Source: Candidatus Mediterraneibacter surreyensis
GTDB taxonomy: Bacteria; Bacillota; Clostridia; Lachnospirales; Lachnospiraceae
DNA length: 49,296 nt
Assembly (NCBI GenBank): GCA_019118885.1
Contig: DWYB01000018.1
Coordinates: forward strand, 1 to 49,296
Direction of reading: 5' to 3'
Below are positions 1-7,455 of this stretch, piece by piece. Positions within the stretch are counted from its first letter, which is position 1. Each line of letters begins with the position of its first letter. The notes beneath the pieces are model-generated. The model was not told the DNA's origin and ran no database searches. It saw only the letters and a list, made by a program, of their open reading frames with translations. Position numbers and translations under genes: made by a program.

Positions 1-1706
1 ACCGGCGCGATCATGATCTCATTGCCAAGCATGAGCTGATCCTCGATGCGGCGCGCCATTTTGTCATCCGGGTATACGAATGAGAGCGGTTTGAAATACA
101 TATCGTCTGTTAATGCTGCTTTCATGTACTCGCTGTACAGGTAGGGCAGCAGACGGTACCTGACGCCGACCACGTGACGGAAGTCTTCCACATTTTCAAA
201 CTGGTAGCATTCCTGTTCCCTTGTACCCAGTGCAGCGTGATTTCTCATGAGCGGAGTGAATACGCCCAGCGCAAGGAAACGGAGCAGCAGATCTCTTGTC
301 GTGTCGGCGCCGAACCCTCCAAGATCGGCTCCTGTATAGAGGAATCCGCACATATTCAGTGATGGCATCATTTTTAAGTTGAGCAGGATATGTGACCACC
401 AGGATTTGTTGTCTCCGGTCCAGATGCCTCCGTAACGGTGCATTCCTATATAGGAAGAACGGGAGAACATCAGAAAACGCTTGTCGGGATCGATGCGTTC
501 AAATGCCTCTCCTGCGGCTCTTGTCATATTGAATCCGAACAGGTTGTGTACCTTGTCGTGGCGGACCATCTGTCCGTTTACATTATGATAGAATCTCTTA
601 TAATCGTCCTGACTGTTCGAAAGGCTTCCAAGTTTATCGCCGAGCTGCCATACGCCGATGTCCTCTTTTGTTTCCTCAGACTTTTCACTTCCATCCCAGT
701 TGCTCGTTCCGGTCTCAGCAAATTTGCGCGCCATCTCTTTTGCTTCTTCAAGCCCTTCTTTTGAATAGAAGATGGCAGGTTCATTCATGTCATTCCAGAA
801 GCCTTCGATGCCCTGATCCGTGAGGAAACGGTATTTGTCACCGAACCATTTCCGAGCCTCTGGATTCAATACATCCGGGAAGTGTGTGTCTCCCGGCCAT
901 ACTGCCGCCACGAAGTCACTTCCGTCCTCTCTCTGGCAGAAGTAGCGGTTTTTCACCCCTTCTTCGTAGACGTCGTATCCGTCCTCGATCTTTACGCCTG
1001 CATCAATGATAGGAACGAGGCGGATATGCTGGTTTTTCATTTCCTGAACAAATGCAGGAAAATCTTTGAAACCATCGTTCACGGTAAAGTCTTTGTAGGA
1101 ATCCATATAATCGATGTCCATATAGATCATATCCAGCGGAATATGGTTTTCACGGTAGCTCTGTGCGACCTTTTCAAAATCTTCTTTTGTCTTGTATCCC
1201 CAGCGGCTCTGCCCGAAGCCGAATGCGAATTTCGGCGGGATATAGCTGCGTCCGATCATACCGCGGAACTGTTTTACGATATCGTAAGGAGAGTTCCCGT
1301 CGATGACGTACAGTGCAAGGTCTGCGTCCGCGCAGGAGACTTTCAGCGTGTCCATGCGGGTATAGCCGACGTCAAATGTCAGCTTTGACGGATAGTCAAA
1401 GAAGAGTCCGAAAGTTTTCTTTCCCGTAATGACGATAAAGTTGTGTGCGCCGTACAGAGAGCGCTTGTCTTCTGTGTGGTCCGGATCATCCGTGCAGTCG
1501 CTGATATAGCAGTAGCCGCGCTTGTTGATGCCGCGGTTGGCCTCGCCCAGCCCGTAGACGATGTCATCCTCCTCCATAATATAAGTAAAAGCAAAGCCGT
1601 CCTGCGTGTTGATAACGCCGTATGCAGGTGCACCGTCCGTCTGTGCGATATCAGTCACGACAGCCTCCGTTTCAAAAGGCATTCCATAGATGTATTTGCG
1701 GATCAT
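1..1706 (-). CDS. GH31 family alpha-glucosidase (3' end outside window)
   Basis: This reading frame is open from a start at 1706 to the left edge (568 codons, stop not in the window). The protein is a cytoplasmic-type family 31 glycoside hydrolase that would release glucose from alpha-glucosides; no signal peptide is visible. The GH31 nucleophile motif WNDMNEP lies near bases 780-810, the acid/base region IWTGDNKSWW near 395-425, and GNEIMIAPV at the left edge, as in family members. The start is supported by a perfect AAGGAGGA at 1713-1720. The gene is transcribed leftward, away from spoVAC, and its leader would contain the structured repeat at 1736-1898. The substrate (maltose, isomaltose, sulfoquinovoside and others occur in GH31) cannot be decided here. 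The long open frames on the other strand are shadows of this gene. Confidence 0.93.
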   Translation of the reverse strand, partial: MIRKYIYGMPFETEAVVTDIAQTDGAPAYGVINTQDGFAFTYIMEEDDIVYGLGEANRGINKRGYCYISDCTDDPDHTEDKRSLYGAHNFIVITGKKTFGLFFDYPSKLTFDVGYTRMDTLKVSCADADLALYVIDGNSPYDIVKQFRGMIGRSYIPPKFAFGFGQSRWGYKTKEDFEKVAQSYRENHIPLDMIYMDIDYMDSYKDFTVNDGFKDFPAFVQEMKNQHIRLVPIIDAGVKIEDGYDVYEEGVKNRYFCQREDGSDFVAAVWPGDTHFPDVLNPEARKWFGDKYRFLTDQGIEGFWNDMNEPAIFYSKEGLEEAKEMARKFAETGTSNWDGSEKSEETKEDIGVWQLGDKLGSLSNSQDDYKRFYHNVNGQMVRHDKVHNLFGFNMTRAAGEAFERIDPDKRFLMFSRSSYIGMHRYGGIWTGDNKSWWSHILLNLKMMPSLNMCGFLYTGADLGGFGADTTRDLLLRFLALGVFTPLMRNHAALGTREQECYQFENVEDFRHVVGVRYRLLPYLYSEYMKAALTDDMYFKPLSFVYPDDKMARRIEDQLMLGNEIMIAP

Positions 1707-1735
1707 GTCATTTCCTCCTTTGATCTTATGAATCG

Positions 1736-1898
1736 TAACAGTTCAGCCCGCGCCATTAGCAAAACCGCACTGCGTGCTTACTGCGGCTGCCGCCGCTGTT
1801 TTGCTCATATACTGGCGCTCAGCTCATCTGATTATTAGGAGCCAGATTCTTATGCAAGCATAAATCCGTCTCCTGATAATCAGATGGCTGAACTGTTA
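1736..1898. repeat. 163-bp structured repeat with 13-bp terminal inverted repeats
   Basis: The element begins with TAACAGTTCAGCC (1736-1748) and ends with its exact reverse complement (1886-1898). Inside are two further arms: GCGCCATTAGCAAAAC near 1750 against GTTTTGCTCATATACTGGCGC, and CATCTGATTATTAGGAG near 1825 against CTCCTGATAATCAGATG, the latter capped by TTATG-CAAG-CATAA. A 17-bp core at 1773-1789 is identical, in inverted orientation, to bases 14135-14151 downstream of pstS. It therefore looks like a dispersed MITE- or REP-like element that folds as RNA. It lies between the probable promoter and the start of the GH31 gene, so it would be transcribed in that gene's leader. Confidence 0.7.
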
Positions 1899-1952
1899 TT
1901 ATACATTGTATTATAATGCCTTGGACAGAATAAGACTTGCAGTATTCTGCAA
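1898..1952 (-). promoter_or_regulatory. Probable GH31 promoter region with 16-bp palindrome
   Basis: Reading leftward there are two TATAAT matches (1910-1915 and 1898-1903), neither with a good -35 at 17 bp. Just upstream is the perfect palindrome TTGCAG-TATT-CTGCAA at 1937-1952, placed where a regulator could act on a promoter with a weak -35. The assignment is an inference from position; no known operator is recognised. Confidence 0.35.
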
Positions 1953-1978
1953 AGTTATAACATAAAAATGCTTTTTCA

Positions 1979-2037
1979 ACTGACGTCAACTGACGCAATT
2001 GACGACAACTGACGCAGCTGACCTCAGCTGACGTTAG
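1979..2037. repeat. Array of about six TGACG/TGACC repeats, 9-10 bp period
   Basis: Six short units of the form AACTGACGYM or GCTGACSTYA follow each other with 10-bp spacing (one unit is 9 bp). The array lies between the 3' end of spoVAC and the upstream side of the GH31 promoter region. The helical-turn period places every TGACG on the same face of the DNA. No known protein site is recognised. Confidence 0.75.
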
Positions 2038-2077
2038 AAAAATTTTCTGTTCCGTGTTCCTTTACAAAGGGAACGAG

Positions 2078-2539
2078 TCACTGTACCAGTTTCCAGATCC
2101 AGTAGATAAATCCCAACGCCCAGCTGGTGAAAATACCATACAGGATTACGGGACCGGCAATCGTGAATATCTTGCAGCCGATCCCGAATACCTGTCCTTC
2201 CTTCTTATATTCAATGGCAGGCGCGGCTACCGAGTTGGCAAAACCAGTGATGGGTACGAGAGCTCCTGCGCCGCCCCATTTCGCCAGGCGGGGATAGATG
2301 CCGGTTCCGGTGAGCAGCACACTGATCAGGACGAGCATCAGGGATGTCCAGCTGCTGCACTCGTCGGTGCTCAAGGAGCGGAACTCGCAGTAGTGATAGA
2401 TGATCTGTCCGAGCGTACAGATCGCGCCTCCCAGCAGAAATGCCTTGAGCATGTTCAGCCAGACATTGTGTTTAGGCGTTTTTTCATTGACATATTTTTC
2501 ATATTCTTTTTCTTTTTTTAATTTCTGTATCTTATCCAT
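2078..2539 (-). CDS. spoVAC: Stage V sporulation protein AC
   Basis: The 153-residue membrane protein matches SpoVAC in length and character: a charged N-terminus (KIQKLKKEKEYEKYVNEKTP), then hydrophobic segments around residues 30-50, 63-85 and 115-145, and the motif GGAGALVPITGFANSV typical of the family. SpoVA proteins form the inner-membrane channel that moves Ca-dipicolinate into the forespore and out at germination. The start at 2539 follows AAAGGAGT at a good distance. Unusually, the gene is transcribed away from spoVAD and spoVAE, across a 156-bp shared upstream region, while the textbook order is spoVAC-D-E in one operon. Confidence 0.93.
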   Translation of the reverse strand: MDKIQKLKKEKEYEKYVNEKTPKHNVWLNMLKAFLLGGAICTLGQIIYHYCEFRSLSTDECSSWTSLMLVLISVLLTGTGIYPRLAKWGGAGALVPITGFANSVAAPAIEYKKEGQVFGIGCKIFTIAGPVILYGIFTSWALGFIYWIWKLVQ

Positions 2540-2695
2540 AGAAAGAACTCCTTTACTACCGGTTTCAGCCGGAATTTTTATATCATGACCTTCTTAGTAT
2601 TTTAATTTCGTTCCTTAAATATACATTGCATATTTTACAGAGCAGTGCAGATAATATTTGCATATCAAGAGAATCACAGAAACGAGGATATCAGT

Positions 2696-3841
2696 ATGAA
2701 CCGGATAATCAAAGGAAAACAGAGCCTGCTCTTTGAAAATGCGCCCTATATAGTGAGCGCGGCGTCTGTGACGGGCAGCAAAGAGGCAGAAGGACCGCTG
2801 GGAAAACTTTTTGATATGACAAATGAAGACGATCTGTTCGGCGCGCAGACCTGGGAGGAGGCGGAGAGTACCATGCAGAAAGAAGCCTGCGTGCTTGCCC
2901 TGGGAAAGGCGCATGTGAAAGCAGACGAGATCCGTTATCTCTTCGGCGGGGATCTGCTGAGGCAGGGAATCGCTACATCAATGGGAGTGGAAGCGCTTCA
3001 GATTCCCATGTTCGGGCTGTATGGAGCATGTTCCACCTCGGGGGAGGCGCTGGCCCTTGCGGGAATGAGCGCGGCTGCAGGATACGGGAAATACATGCTG
3101 GCGGTCACATCCAGTCATTTCGGGAGCGCGGAGAAAGAGTTCCGTTTTCCCCTCGGATATGCAAATCAGCGGCCGCTGTCCGCTCACTGGACGGTGACCG
3201 GAAGCGGGGCATTTCTTGTGCGGGCAGCAGAACCGGACAGTGAATCGGAGATCAATTCAGGAGAAAGGCAGATTCGGGAATCCGCTCAAAGCAGCTCTGC
3301 AGAAACAGACACAGTGGCGGAAGTTCCTGCGGAGGATGATATCAGCACCACTCACATCTCCCATGTGCGCATTGCGGGAGTTACGGTGGGAAAGATCGTG
3401 GACTATGGTCTGAAAGATTCACAGAACATGGGAGCCTGTATGGCGCCCGCGGCTATGGATACTATTGTGCAGAACTTCGAAGATACGGGAAGAAGCGAGC
3501 AGGACTATGACCGTATTATTACAGGAGATCTCGGATATGTGGGACAGTCTATTCTGTTCGACCTGGTCAGAGGAAAAGGATATGATATAAGAAAGAAACA
3601 TCTTGACTGCGGGATGACCATATTTGACAGGGAGACTCAGGATACACATGCCGGAGGAAGCGGATGCGGATGTGCGGCGGTCACCCTTGCTTCTTTTATT
3701 CTCCCTAAGATCGAGAAGGGGGAGTGGAAACGGGTCCTTTTCGTTCCTACAGGAGCCCTGATGTCTACGGTGAGTTTCAATGAAGGAGCCAGTGTGCCGG
3801 GAATTGCACACGGAATCGTCCTGGAGCACTGGCCCGGATGA
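2696..3841 (+). CDS. spoVAD: Stage V sporulation protein AD
   Basis: The 381-residue product has the thiolase-like fold signature of SpoVAD, with GLYGACSTSGEALALA around residues 108-123 and the C-terminal HAGGSGCGCAA segment. SpoVAD binds dipicolinate and works with SpoVAC and SpoVAE in the SpoVA channel. I place the start at ATG 2696, preceded by a weak GAGGA, because the conserved protein begins MNRIIKGKQS; an in-frame ATG at 2645 would add 17 unconserved residues. The family is usually about 340 residues; the excess here is a polar low-complexity insert at about residues 179-219, rich in Ser, Glu and Asp. It is followed by spoVAE after 36 bp, so the two are probably cotranscribed. Confidence 0.93.
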   Translation: MNRIIKGKQSLLFENAPYIVSAASVTGSKEAEGPLGKLFDMTNEDDLFGAQTWEEAESTMQKEACVLALGKAHVKADEIRYLFGGDLLRQGIATSMGVEALQIPMFGLYGACSTSGEALALAGMSAAAGYGKYMLAVTSSHFGSAEKEFRFPLGYANQRPLSAHWTVTGSGAFLVRAAEPDSESEINSGERQIRESAQSSSAETDTVAEVPAEDDISTTHISHVRIAGVTVGKIVDYGLKDSQNMGACMAPAAMDTIVQNFEDTGRSEQDYDRIITGDLGYVGQSILFDLVRGKGYDIRKKHLDCGMTIFDRETQDTHAGGSGCGCAAVTLASFILPKIEKGEWKRVLFVPTGALMSTVSFNEGASVPGIAHGIVLEHWPG

Positions 3842-3877
3842 TGAGAGATATACTGAATAAGAGAGGAGAAAAATACG

Positions 3878-4234
3878 ATGGAATATATTACGGCATTTGT
3901 CATAGGAGGTCTGATCTGCGCTGTTGTGCAGATCCTGCTTGATCGGACAAAATTAATGCCTGGAAGGGTCATGGTCCTTCTAGTATGTACAGGGGCGCTG
4001 CTCGGATTCTGCGGTATCTACAAACCTTTTCAGGAGTTTGCCGGTTCCGGCGCCAGCGTGCCTCTGCTTGGATTTGGAAATACATTATGGCAGGGAGTAA
4101 AAGAGGCAGTCGATGAAAACGGATTTATCGGCATCTTCATGGGAGGCTTCAAAGCCAGTGCGGTAGGGATTTCGGCGGCTTTGATCTTCGGATATATCGC
4201 ATCTTTTATTTTTGATCCGAAGATGAAGAAGTAG
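3878..4234 (+). CDS. spoVAE: Stage V sporulation protein AE
   Basis: The 118-residue hydrophobic protein has the SpoVAE (SpoVAEb) signature: an N-terminal segment AFVIGGLICAVVQILL, a second span at about residues 30-48, the motif GSGASVPLLGFGNTL and a C-terminal span ending FIFDPKMKK. It would be the third subunit of the dipicolinate channel with SpoVAC and SpoVAD. An AGAGGAGAAAAA ribosome binding site precedes ATG 3878. It lies directly downstream of spoVAD. The perfect palindrome CCCGGCGCCGGG at 4241-4252 follows the stop, but it has no T-run and is weak evidence for a terminator. Confidence 0.93.
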   Translation: MEYITAFVIGGLICAVVQILLDRTKLMPGRVMVLLVCTGALLGFCGIYKPFQEFAGSGASVPLLGFGNTLWQGVKEAVDENGFIGIFMGGFKASAVGISAALIFGYIASFIFDPKMKK

Positions 4235-4264
4235 ATCCTGCCCGGCGCCGGGATGAAGAGTGTA

Positions 4265-4294
4265 TTGACAGGTTTTGTTTACTGATGATATGAT
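4265..4294 (+). promoter_or_regulatory. Promoter of glmS
   Basis: TTGACA at 4265-4270, an 18-bp spacer and TATGAT at 4289-4294 form a good vegetative promoter 41 bp before the glmS start. The leader is too short for a glmS ribozyme. Confidence 0.65.
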
Positions 4295-4335
4295 AATCCA
4301 CGTATTAGCGGCACAGCAAAGGAGGATTATGCGAC

Positions 4336-6174
4336 ATGTGTGGAATCGTTGGATATGTTGGGGAAGAGCAGGCAGCTCCCATTTTATTAGAAGGATTATC
4401 AAAACTGGAGTACAGAGGATATGACTCTGCCGGGATTGCAGTACGCAACGAGATGTCAGGCGAGATCTCGGTTGTAAAGGCAAAAGGGCGTCTGAAGATC
4501 CTGGCAGAAAAGACTGATAATGGAAAGAGTGTGCGTGGAACATGCGGTATCGGACATACCCGCTGGGCGACTCACGGAGAACCGTCGGAAAATAATGCAC
4601 ATCCCCATTGTACAGATGACAGATCCGTTGTTCTTGTACATAACGGAATTATAGAGAATTATCAGGAATTAAAAGACAAGCTTGTCAAATCAGGCTATAC
4701 TTTTTATTCCCAGACGGATACGGAAATCGCGGTGAAACTGATCGATTATTATTATAAAAAGACAGGAACTCCGCTGGAAGCGCTTACCAGGAGTATGCTT
4801 CGTATCAGAGGATCCTATGCGTTCGGAGTGATGTTCCATGATTATCCGGGCAGGCTTTTCGCAGCGAGAAAGGACAGTCCGCTTATCATAGGACAGAGCG
4901 AAACAGGCAGTCTTATGGCGTCCGATGTACCGGCGATTCTGGATAAGACAAGAAACGTATACTATATTGATAATCTTGAGATCGCAGAACTGACTGGTGA
5001 TGAAATACATTTTTACAATATAGACCGGGAAGAGATCCGGAAGGAAATGGTAGAGATCAAATGGGATGCGGAGTCTGCGGAGAAAGGCGGATATGAGCAT
5101 TTCATGCTGAAAGAGATCCACGAACAGCCGAAAGCGGTTCAGGATATGATCGGCGCCTATGTTAAAGACGGAGCTGTTGATTTCTCAGAAGTGGGACTCT
5201 CAGACGAGGATATGAAAAATCTGGAGAGAATATATATCGTAGCATGCGGTTCTGCGTATCATGTCGGCATGGCGGGAAAATATGTACTGGAGGAACTGGC
5301 GAGAATTCCTGTAGAGGTAGATCTTGCGTCAGAATTCCGCTACCGCAATCCGATCATTGTGCCGAACTCCCTTGTGATCATTGTATCTCAGTCAGGAGAG
5401 ACGGCGGACAGCCTTGCGGCTCTTCGTCTTGTAAAGGAACACGGAGTCCCGGTAATGGGAATCGTCAATGTAGTGGGATCAAGTATTGCCCGTGAAAGCG
5501 ATTATATCCTGTACACTTATGCAGGACCTGAGATATCTGTAGCAACGACAAAGGCATACAGCACACAGTTGATCGCTATGTATCTGATCGCGATCCAGGC
5601 TGCAAAAGTAAAAGAAAAAATCGATGATGAGCGCTATGCCGGACTGCTTGCAGAGATGGAGACACTGCCGTCCAAGATTCAGAAAACCCTGGATGATAAG
5701 GAAAGGATTCAGTGGTTTGCAAGTAAATATGCGAATGCGAGAGATATTTTCTTTATCGGTCGAGGCCTTGATTATGCGATCAGTATGGAAGGAAGCCTGA
5801 AAATGAAAGAGATCAGCTATATTCATTCTGAAGCGTATGCGGCAGGCGAACTCAAACATGGACCGATCAGCCTCGTGGAGAAAGGAATCCTCGTGGTCGG
5901 GGTCCTGACTCAAAGCGAACTGTTTGAAAAGACATTGAGCAATATGGTAGAGGTAAAGAGCCGCGGAGCTTATCTGATGGGGCTTACTACCTATGGCAAC
6001 TACAATATCGAAGATACGGCCGATTTCTCCGTGTATGTGCCGAAAACCGAGTCTTACTTTATGACAAGCCTTGCAATAGTGCCGCTCCAGCTCATGGGTT
6101 ATTATGTGAGTGTGGCGAAAGGTCTTGATGTGGATAAGCCGAGAAACCTGGCAAAATCAGTGACAGTAGAATAG
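4336..6174 (+). CDS. glmS: Glutamine--fructose-6-phosphate aminotransferase (isomerizing)
   Basis: The 612-residue enzyme makes glucosamine-6-phosphate from fructose-6-phosphate and glutamine, the first step toward UDP-GlcNAc and peptidoglycan. After removal of Met the catalytic Cys is N-terminal (MCGIVGYVG). The glutamine amidotransferase domain continues with GIGHTRWATHG and LVHNGIIENY, and two SIS sugar-isomerase domains follow (IVACGSAYHVG and VSQSGETADS in the first, FIGRGLDYAISMEGSLKMKE in the second), ending DKPRNLAKSVTVE as is normal for GlmS. Length is typical. AAAGGAGGATT precedes the start. No glmS riboswitch is present, since only 101 nt separate it from spoVAE, so regulation by that ribozyme can be excluded here. 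Confidence 0.97.
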   Translation: MCGIVGYVGEEQAAPILLEGLSKLEYRGYDSAGIAVRNEMSGEISVVKAKGRLKILAEKTDNGKSVRGTCGIGHTRWATHGEPSENNAHPHCTDDRSVVLVHNGIIENYQELKDKLVKSGYTFYSQTDTEIAVKLIDYYYKKTGTPLEALTRSMLRIRGSYAFGVMFHDYPGRLFAARKDSPLIIGQSETGSLMASDVPAILDKTRNVYYIDNLEIAELTGDEIHFYNIDREEIRKEMVEIKWDAESAEKGGYEHFMLKEIHEQPKAVQDMIGAYVKDGAVDFSEVGLSDEDMKNLERIYIVACGSAYHVGMAGKYVLEELARIPVEVDLASEFRYRNPIIVPNSLVIIVSQSGETADSLAALRLVKEHGVPVMGIVNVVGSSIARESDYILYTYAGPEISVATTKAYSTQLIAMYLIAIQAAKVKEKIDDERYAGLLAEMETLPSKIQKTLDDKERIQWFASKYANARDIFFIGRGLDYAISMEGSLKMKEISYIHSEAYAAGELKHGPISLVEKGILVVGVLTQSELFEKTLSNMVEVKSRGAYLMGLTTYGNYNIEDTADFSVYVPKTESYFMTSLAIVPLQLMGYYVSVAKGLDVDKPRNLAKSVTVE

Positions 6175-6197
6175 AATATTTAGGTCAATCCAAAAAG

Positions 6198-6248
6198 AAA
6201 AGCGCCCTCTGTACACAGATATATTCATCTGTATACAGAGGGCGCTTT
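6198..6248. terminator. Long hairpin terminator after glmS
   Basis: The arms AAAGCGCCCTCTGTACACAGAT and ATCTGTATACAGAGGGCGCTTT pair over 22 bp with a single mismatch around a 7-nt loop. The T-rich tract is better on the minus strand than on the plus strand, so it may work in both directions. Confidence 0.75.
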
Positions 6249-6334
6249 ACAAACATTTAACACAATCCTCCCTGCCGCCTCTTTCCTCATCTGGTATAAT
6301 GATCCTGCACTGATATCAGAGATAAGAAGGAGTG

Positions 6335-6359
6335 GTTTCTGTAGATAATCTACAGAAAC
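6335..6359. promoter_or_regulatory. 25-bp perfect palindromic operator upstream of the RpiR gene
   Basis: GTTTCTGTAGAT is followed by one A and then its exact reverse complement. It lies 15 bp before the start of the RpiR-type regulator and just downstream of TATAAT (6296-6301). Its central GTAGATNATCTAC recurs at 7262-7274. This is the expected layout for an autoregulatory operator. Confidence 0.7.
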
Positions 6360-6374
6360 ATAAAGCGGAGTATT

Positions 6375-7265
6375 ATGAAGAACAATATCACGACACAGAT
6401 CGAATCCGGCTACGCGGATCTGAGAAAATCCGAGAAACAGGCTGCAGATTACATATTGGACCATATGGATCAGGCTCAGGATCTTCCCCTTGACCGTCTG
6501 GCAAAGGCTGCAGGCGTCAGCCAGCCCACCGTGCTCAGAATGCTGAAAGCGCTGGGATATAAGGGATATAAGGACTTTCGCTACCAGTTGGTCGCCGAGC
6601 TTGCTAAGTCTGGAAATAGTGCGGAAGATACAGAACAGCTTCAGCTGATGTACGGCTATACGCTGGATAAGAAGGATGGGCTGGATGAGATACCGGTCAA
6701 TATTACAATGACTACAGAGTGTATGCTGGAAGAGACGCTTAAGAATTTTCCGGGAAAGACCTACAAAAAAGTGATCGGGGCGCTTAAGAGCGCCCGGCTG
6801 ATTGACATTTACAGTGTGGAGAACTCGGAGGTTGTGGCGGTGGACCTGTTGACCAAGCTTCTGTATTTGGGGCTGCCGTGCAGGCACTTTACCGACTGTT
6901 ACCTGCAGCAGATTACTGCCGGTCGTTTGACGGATCAGGATGTGGCAGTGGGCATTTCCTATTCCGGAGAGTCGAAAGATACGGTGGATGCGATGAGAGC
7001 AGCGAAGCGTTCCGGAGCGTGTACGATCGCAATCACGAATTTTAAGGAGTCTACGATCGGAAAATATTCGGACATTCTGGTCTGCACCAGTCAGGACCAG
7101 CATTTCTACGGCAATGCCATCTTCTCCAGATCCACACAGATTCTGATTGTGGACATGATCTATATGGGGCTTATATCATCGGACTATGAGCACTATGTGG
7201 AACAACTGAATAAATGCGAAAAAGTTGTGCGTGATAAGGCGTATGACTATCAGCGAAAACGGTAG
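6375..7265 (+). CDS. MurR/RpiR family transcriptional regulator
   Basis: The 296-residue protein has an N-terminal RpiR-type helix-turn-helix (about residues 20-75, LDRLAKAAGVSQPTVLRMLKALGYKGYKDF) and a C-terminal SIS domain (about 120-270, with GISYSGESKDTVDAM) that in this family senses phosphorylated small molecules. It stands just upstream of the AEP operon on the same strand. Palindromes sharing GTAGATNATCTAC lie before its start and across its own stop codon, so it probably controls both itself and the phosphonate genes. The ligand is unknown; phosphonoacetaldehyde or AEP would fit the context, but SIS domains more often bind sugar phosphates, and glmS is the gene upstream. Confidence 0.9.
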   Translation: MKNNITTQIESGYADLRKSEKQAADYILDHMDQAQDLPLDRLAKAAGVSQPTVLRMLKALGYKGYKDFRYQLVAELAKSGNSAEDTEQLQLMYGYTLDKKDGLDEIPVNITMTTECMLEETLKNFPGKTYKKVIGALKSARLIDIYSVENSEVVAVDLLTKLLYLGLPCRHFTDCYLQQITAGRLTDQDVAVGISYSGESKDTVDAMRAAKRSGACTIAITNFKESTIGKYSDILVCTSQDQHFYGNAIFSRSTQILIVDMIYMGLISSDYEHYVEQLNKCEKVVRDKAYDYQRKR

Positions 7266-7274
7266 ATTATCTAC
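7262..7274. promoter_or_regulatory. Second GTAGATTATCTAC palindrome, before the phosphonate operon
   Basis: This 13-bp perfect palindrome repeats the core of the operator at 6335-6359 and includes the stop codon of the regulator. It is about 90 bp upstream of the TATAAT preceding the AEP operon, which would suit an activator or a looping repressor. Confidence 0.6.
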
Positions 7275-7289
7275 ATCTTAAAGTATGTT

Positions 7290-7336
7290 AAGCCTCTGTA
7301 AAGTTTACATTTCCTTTACAGAGGCTTGATTTTTTC
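7290..7336 (+). terminator. Terminator after the RpiR gene
   Basis: AAGCCTCTGTAAAG pairs with CTTTACAGAGGCTT around a short loop and is followed by GATTTTTTC. It separates the regulator from the transporter operon. The 3' arm also carries one of the TTTACA units of the putative Pho box at 7304-7342. Confidence 0.85.
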
Positions 7337-7342
7337 TTGATA
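7304..7342 (+). promoter_or_regulatory. Putative Pho box upstream of the phosphonate operon
   Basis: TTTACA (7304), TTTACA (7315), TTGATT (7326) and TTGATA (7337) fall at exact 11-bp steps, the arrangement of PhoP sites in Gram-positive bacteria (TTAACA-like direct repeats). The same degenerate third unit, TTGATT, occurs in the pstS Pho box of this window. TATAAT follows at 7365-7370. The last two units are weak, and the first two overlap a terminator, so this is tentative. Confidence 0.45.
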
Positions 7343-7455
7343 GAAACGGCAGGATCGGTGCAGGTATAATCTTACGTGCAGGCCGATGGACGAACCTTAT
7401 GAGCCTGCGGAACAAAGCTTTACTGATCTATAGTGAAGAAGAGGAGTTAAGTATT

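Noticed and set aside
438-1838. Several plus-strand open frames over the GH31 gene
   Set aside because: The minus-strand frame carries GH31 catalytic motifs over the whole stretch; the others show none.
1979-2037. CRISPR array
   Set aside because: Units are only 10 bp with no spacers and no cas genes nearby.
4241-4252. CCCGGCGCCGGG as terminator of spoVAE
   Set aside because: It has no loop of normal size and no T-run; it may be chance.
4235-4335. glmS ribozyme/riboswitch before glmS
   Set aside because: Only 101 nt are available and they hold an ordinary promoter; the conserved ribozyme core is not visible.
6225-7103. Minus-strand frame of 292 codons
   Set aside because: Antisense to the RpiR-type gene, which has HTH and SIS motifs.
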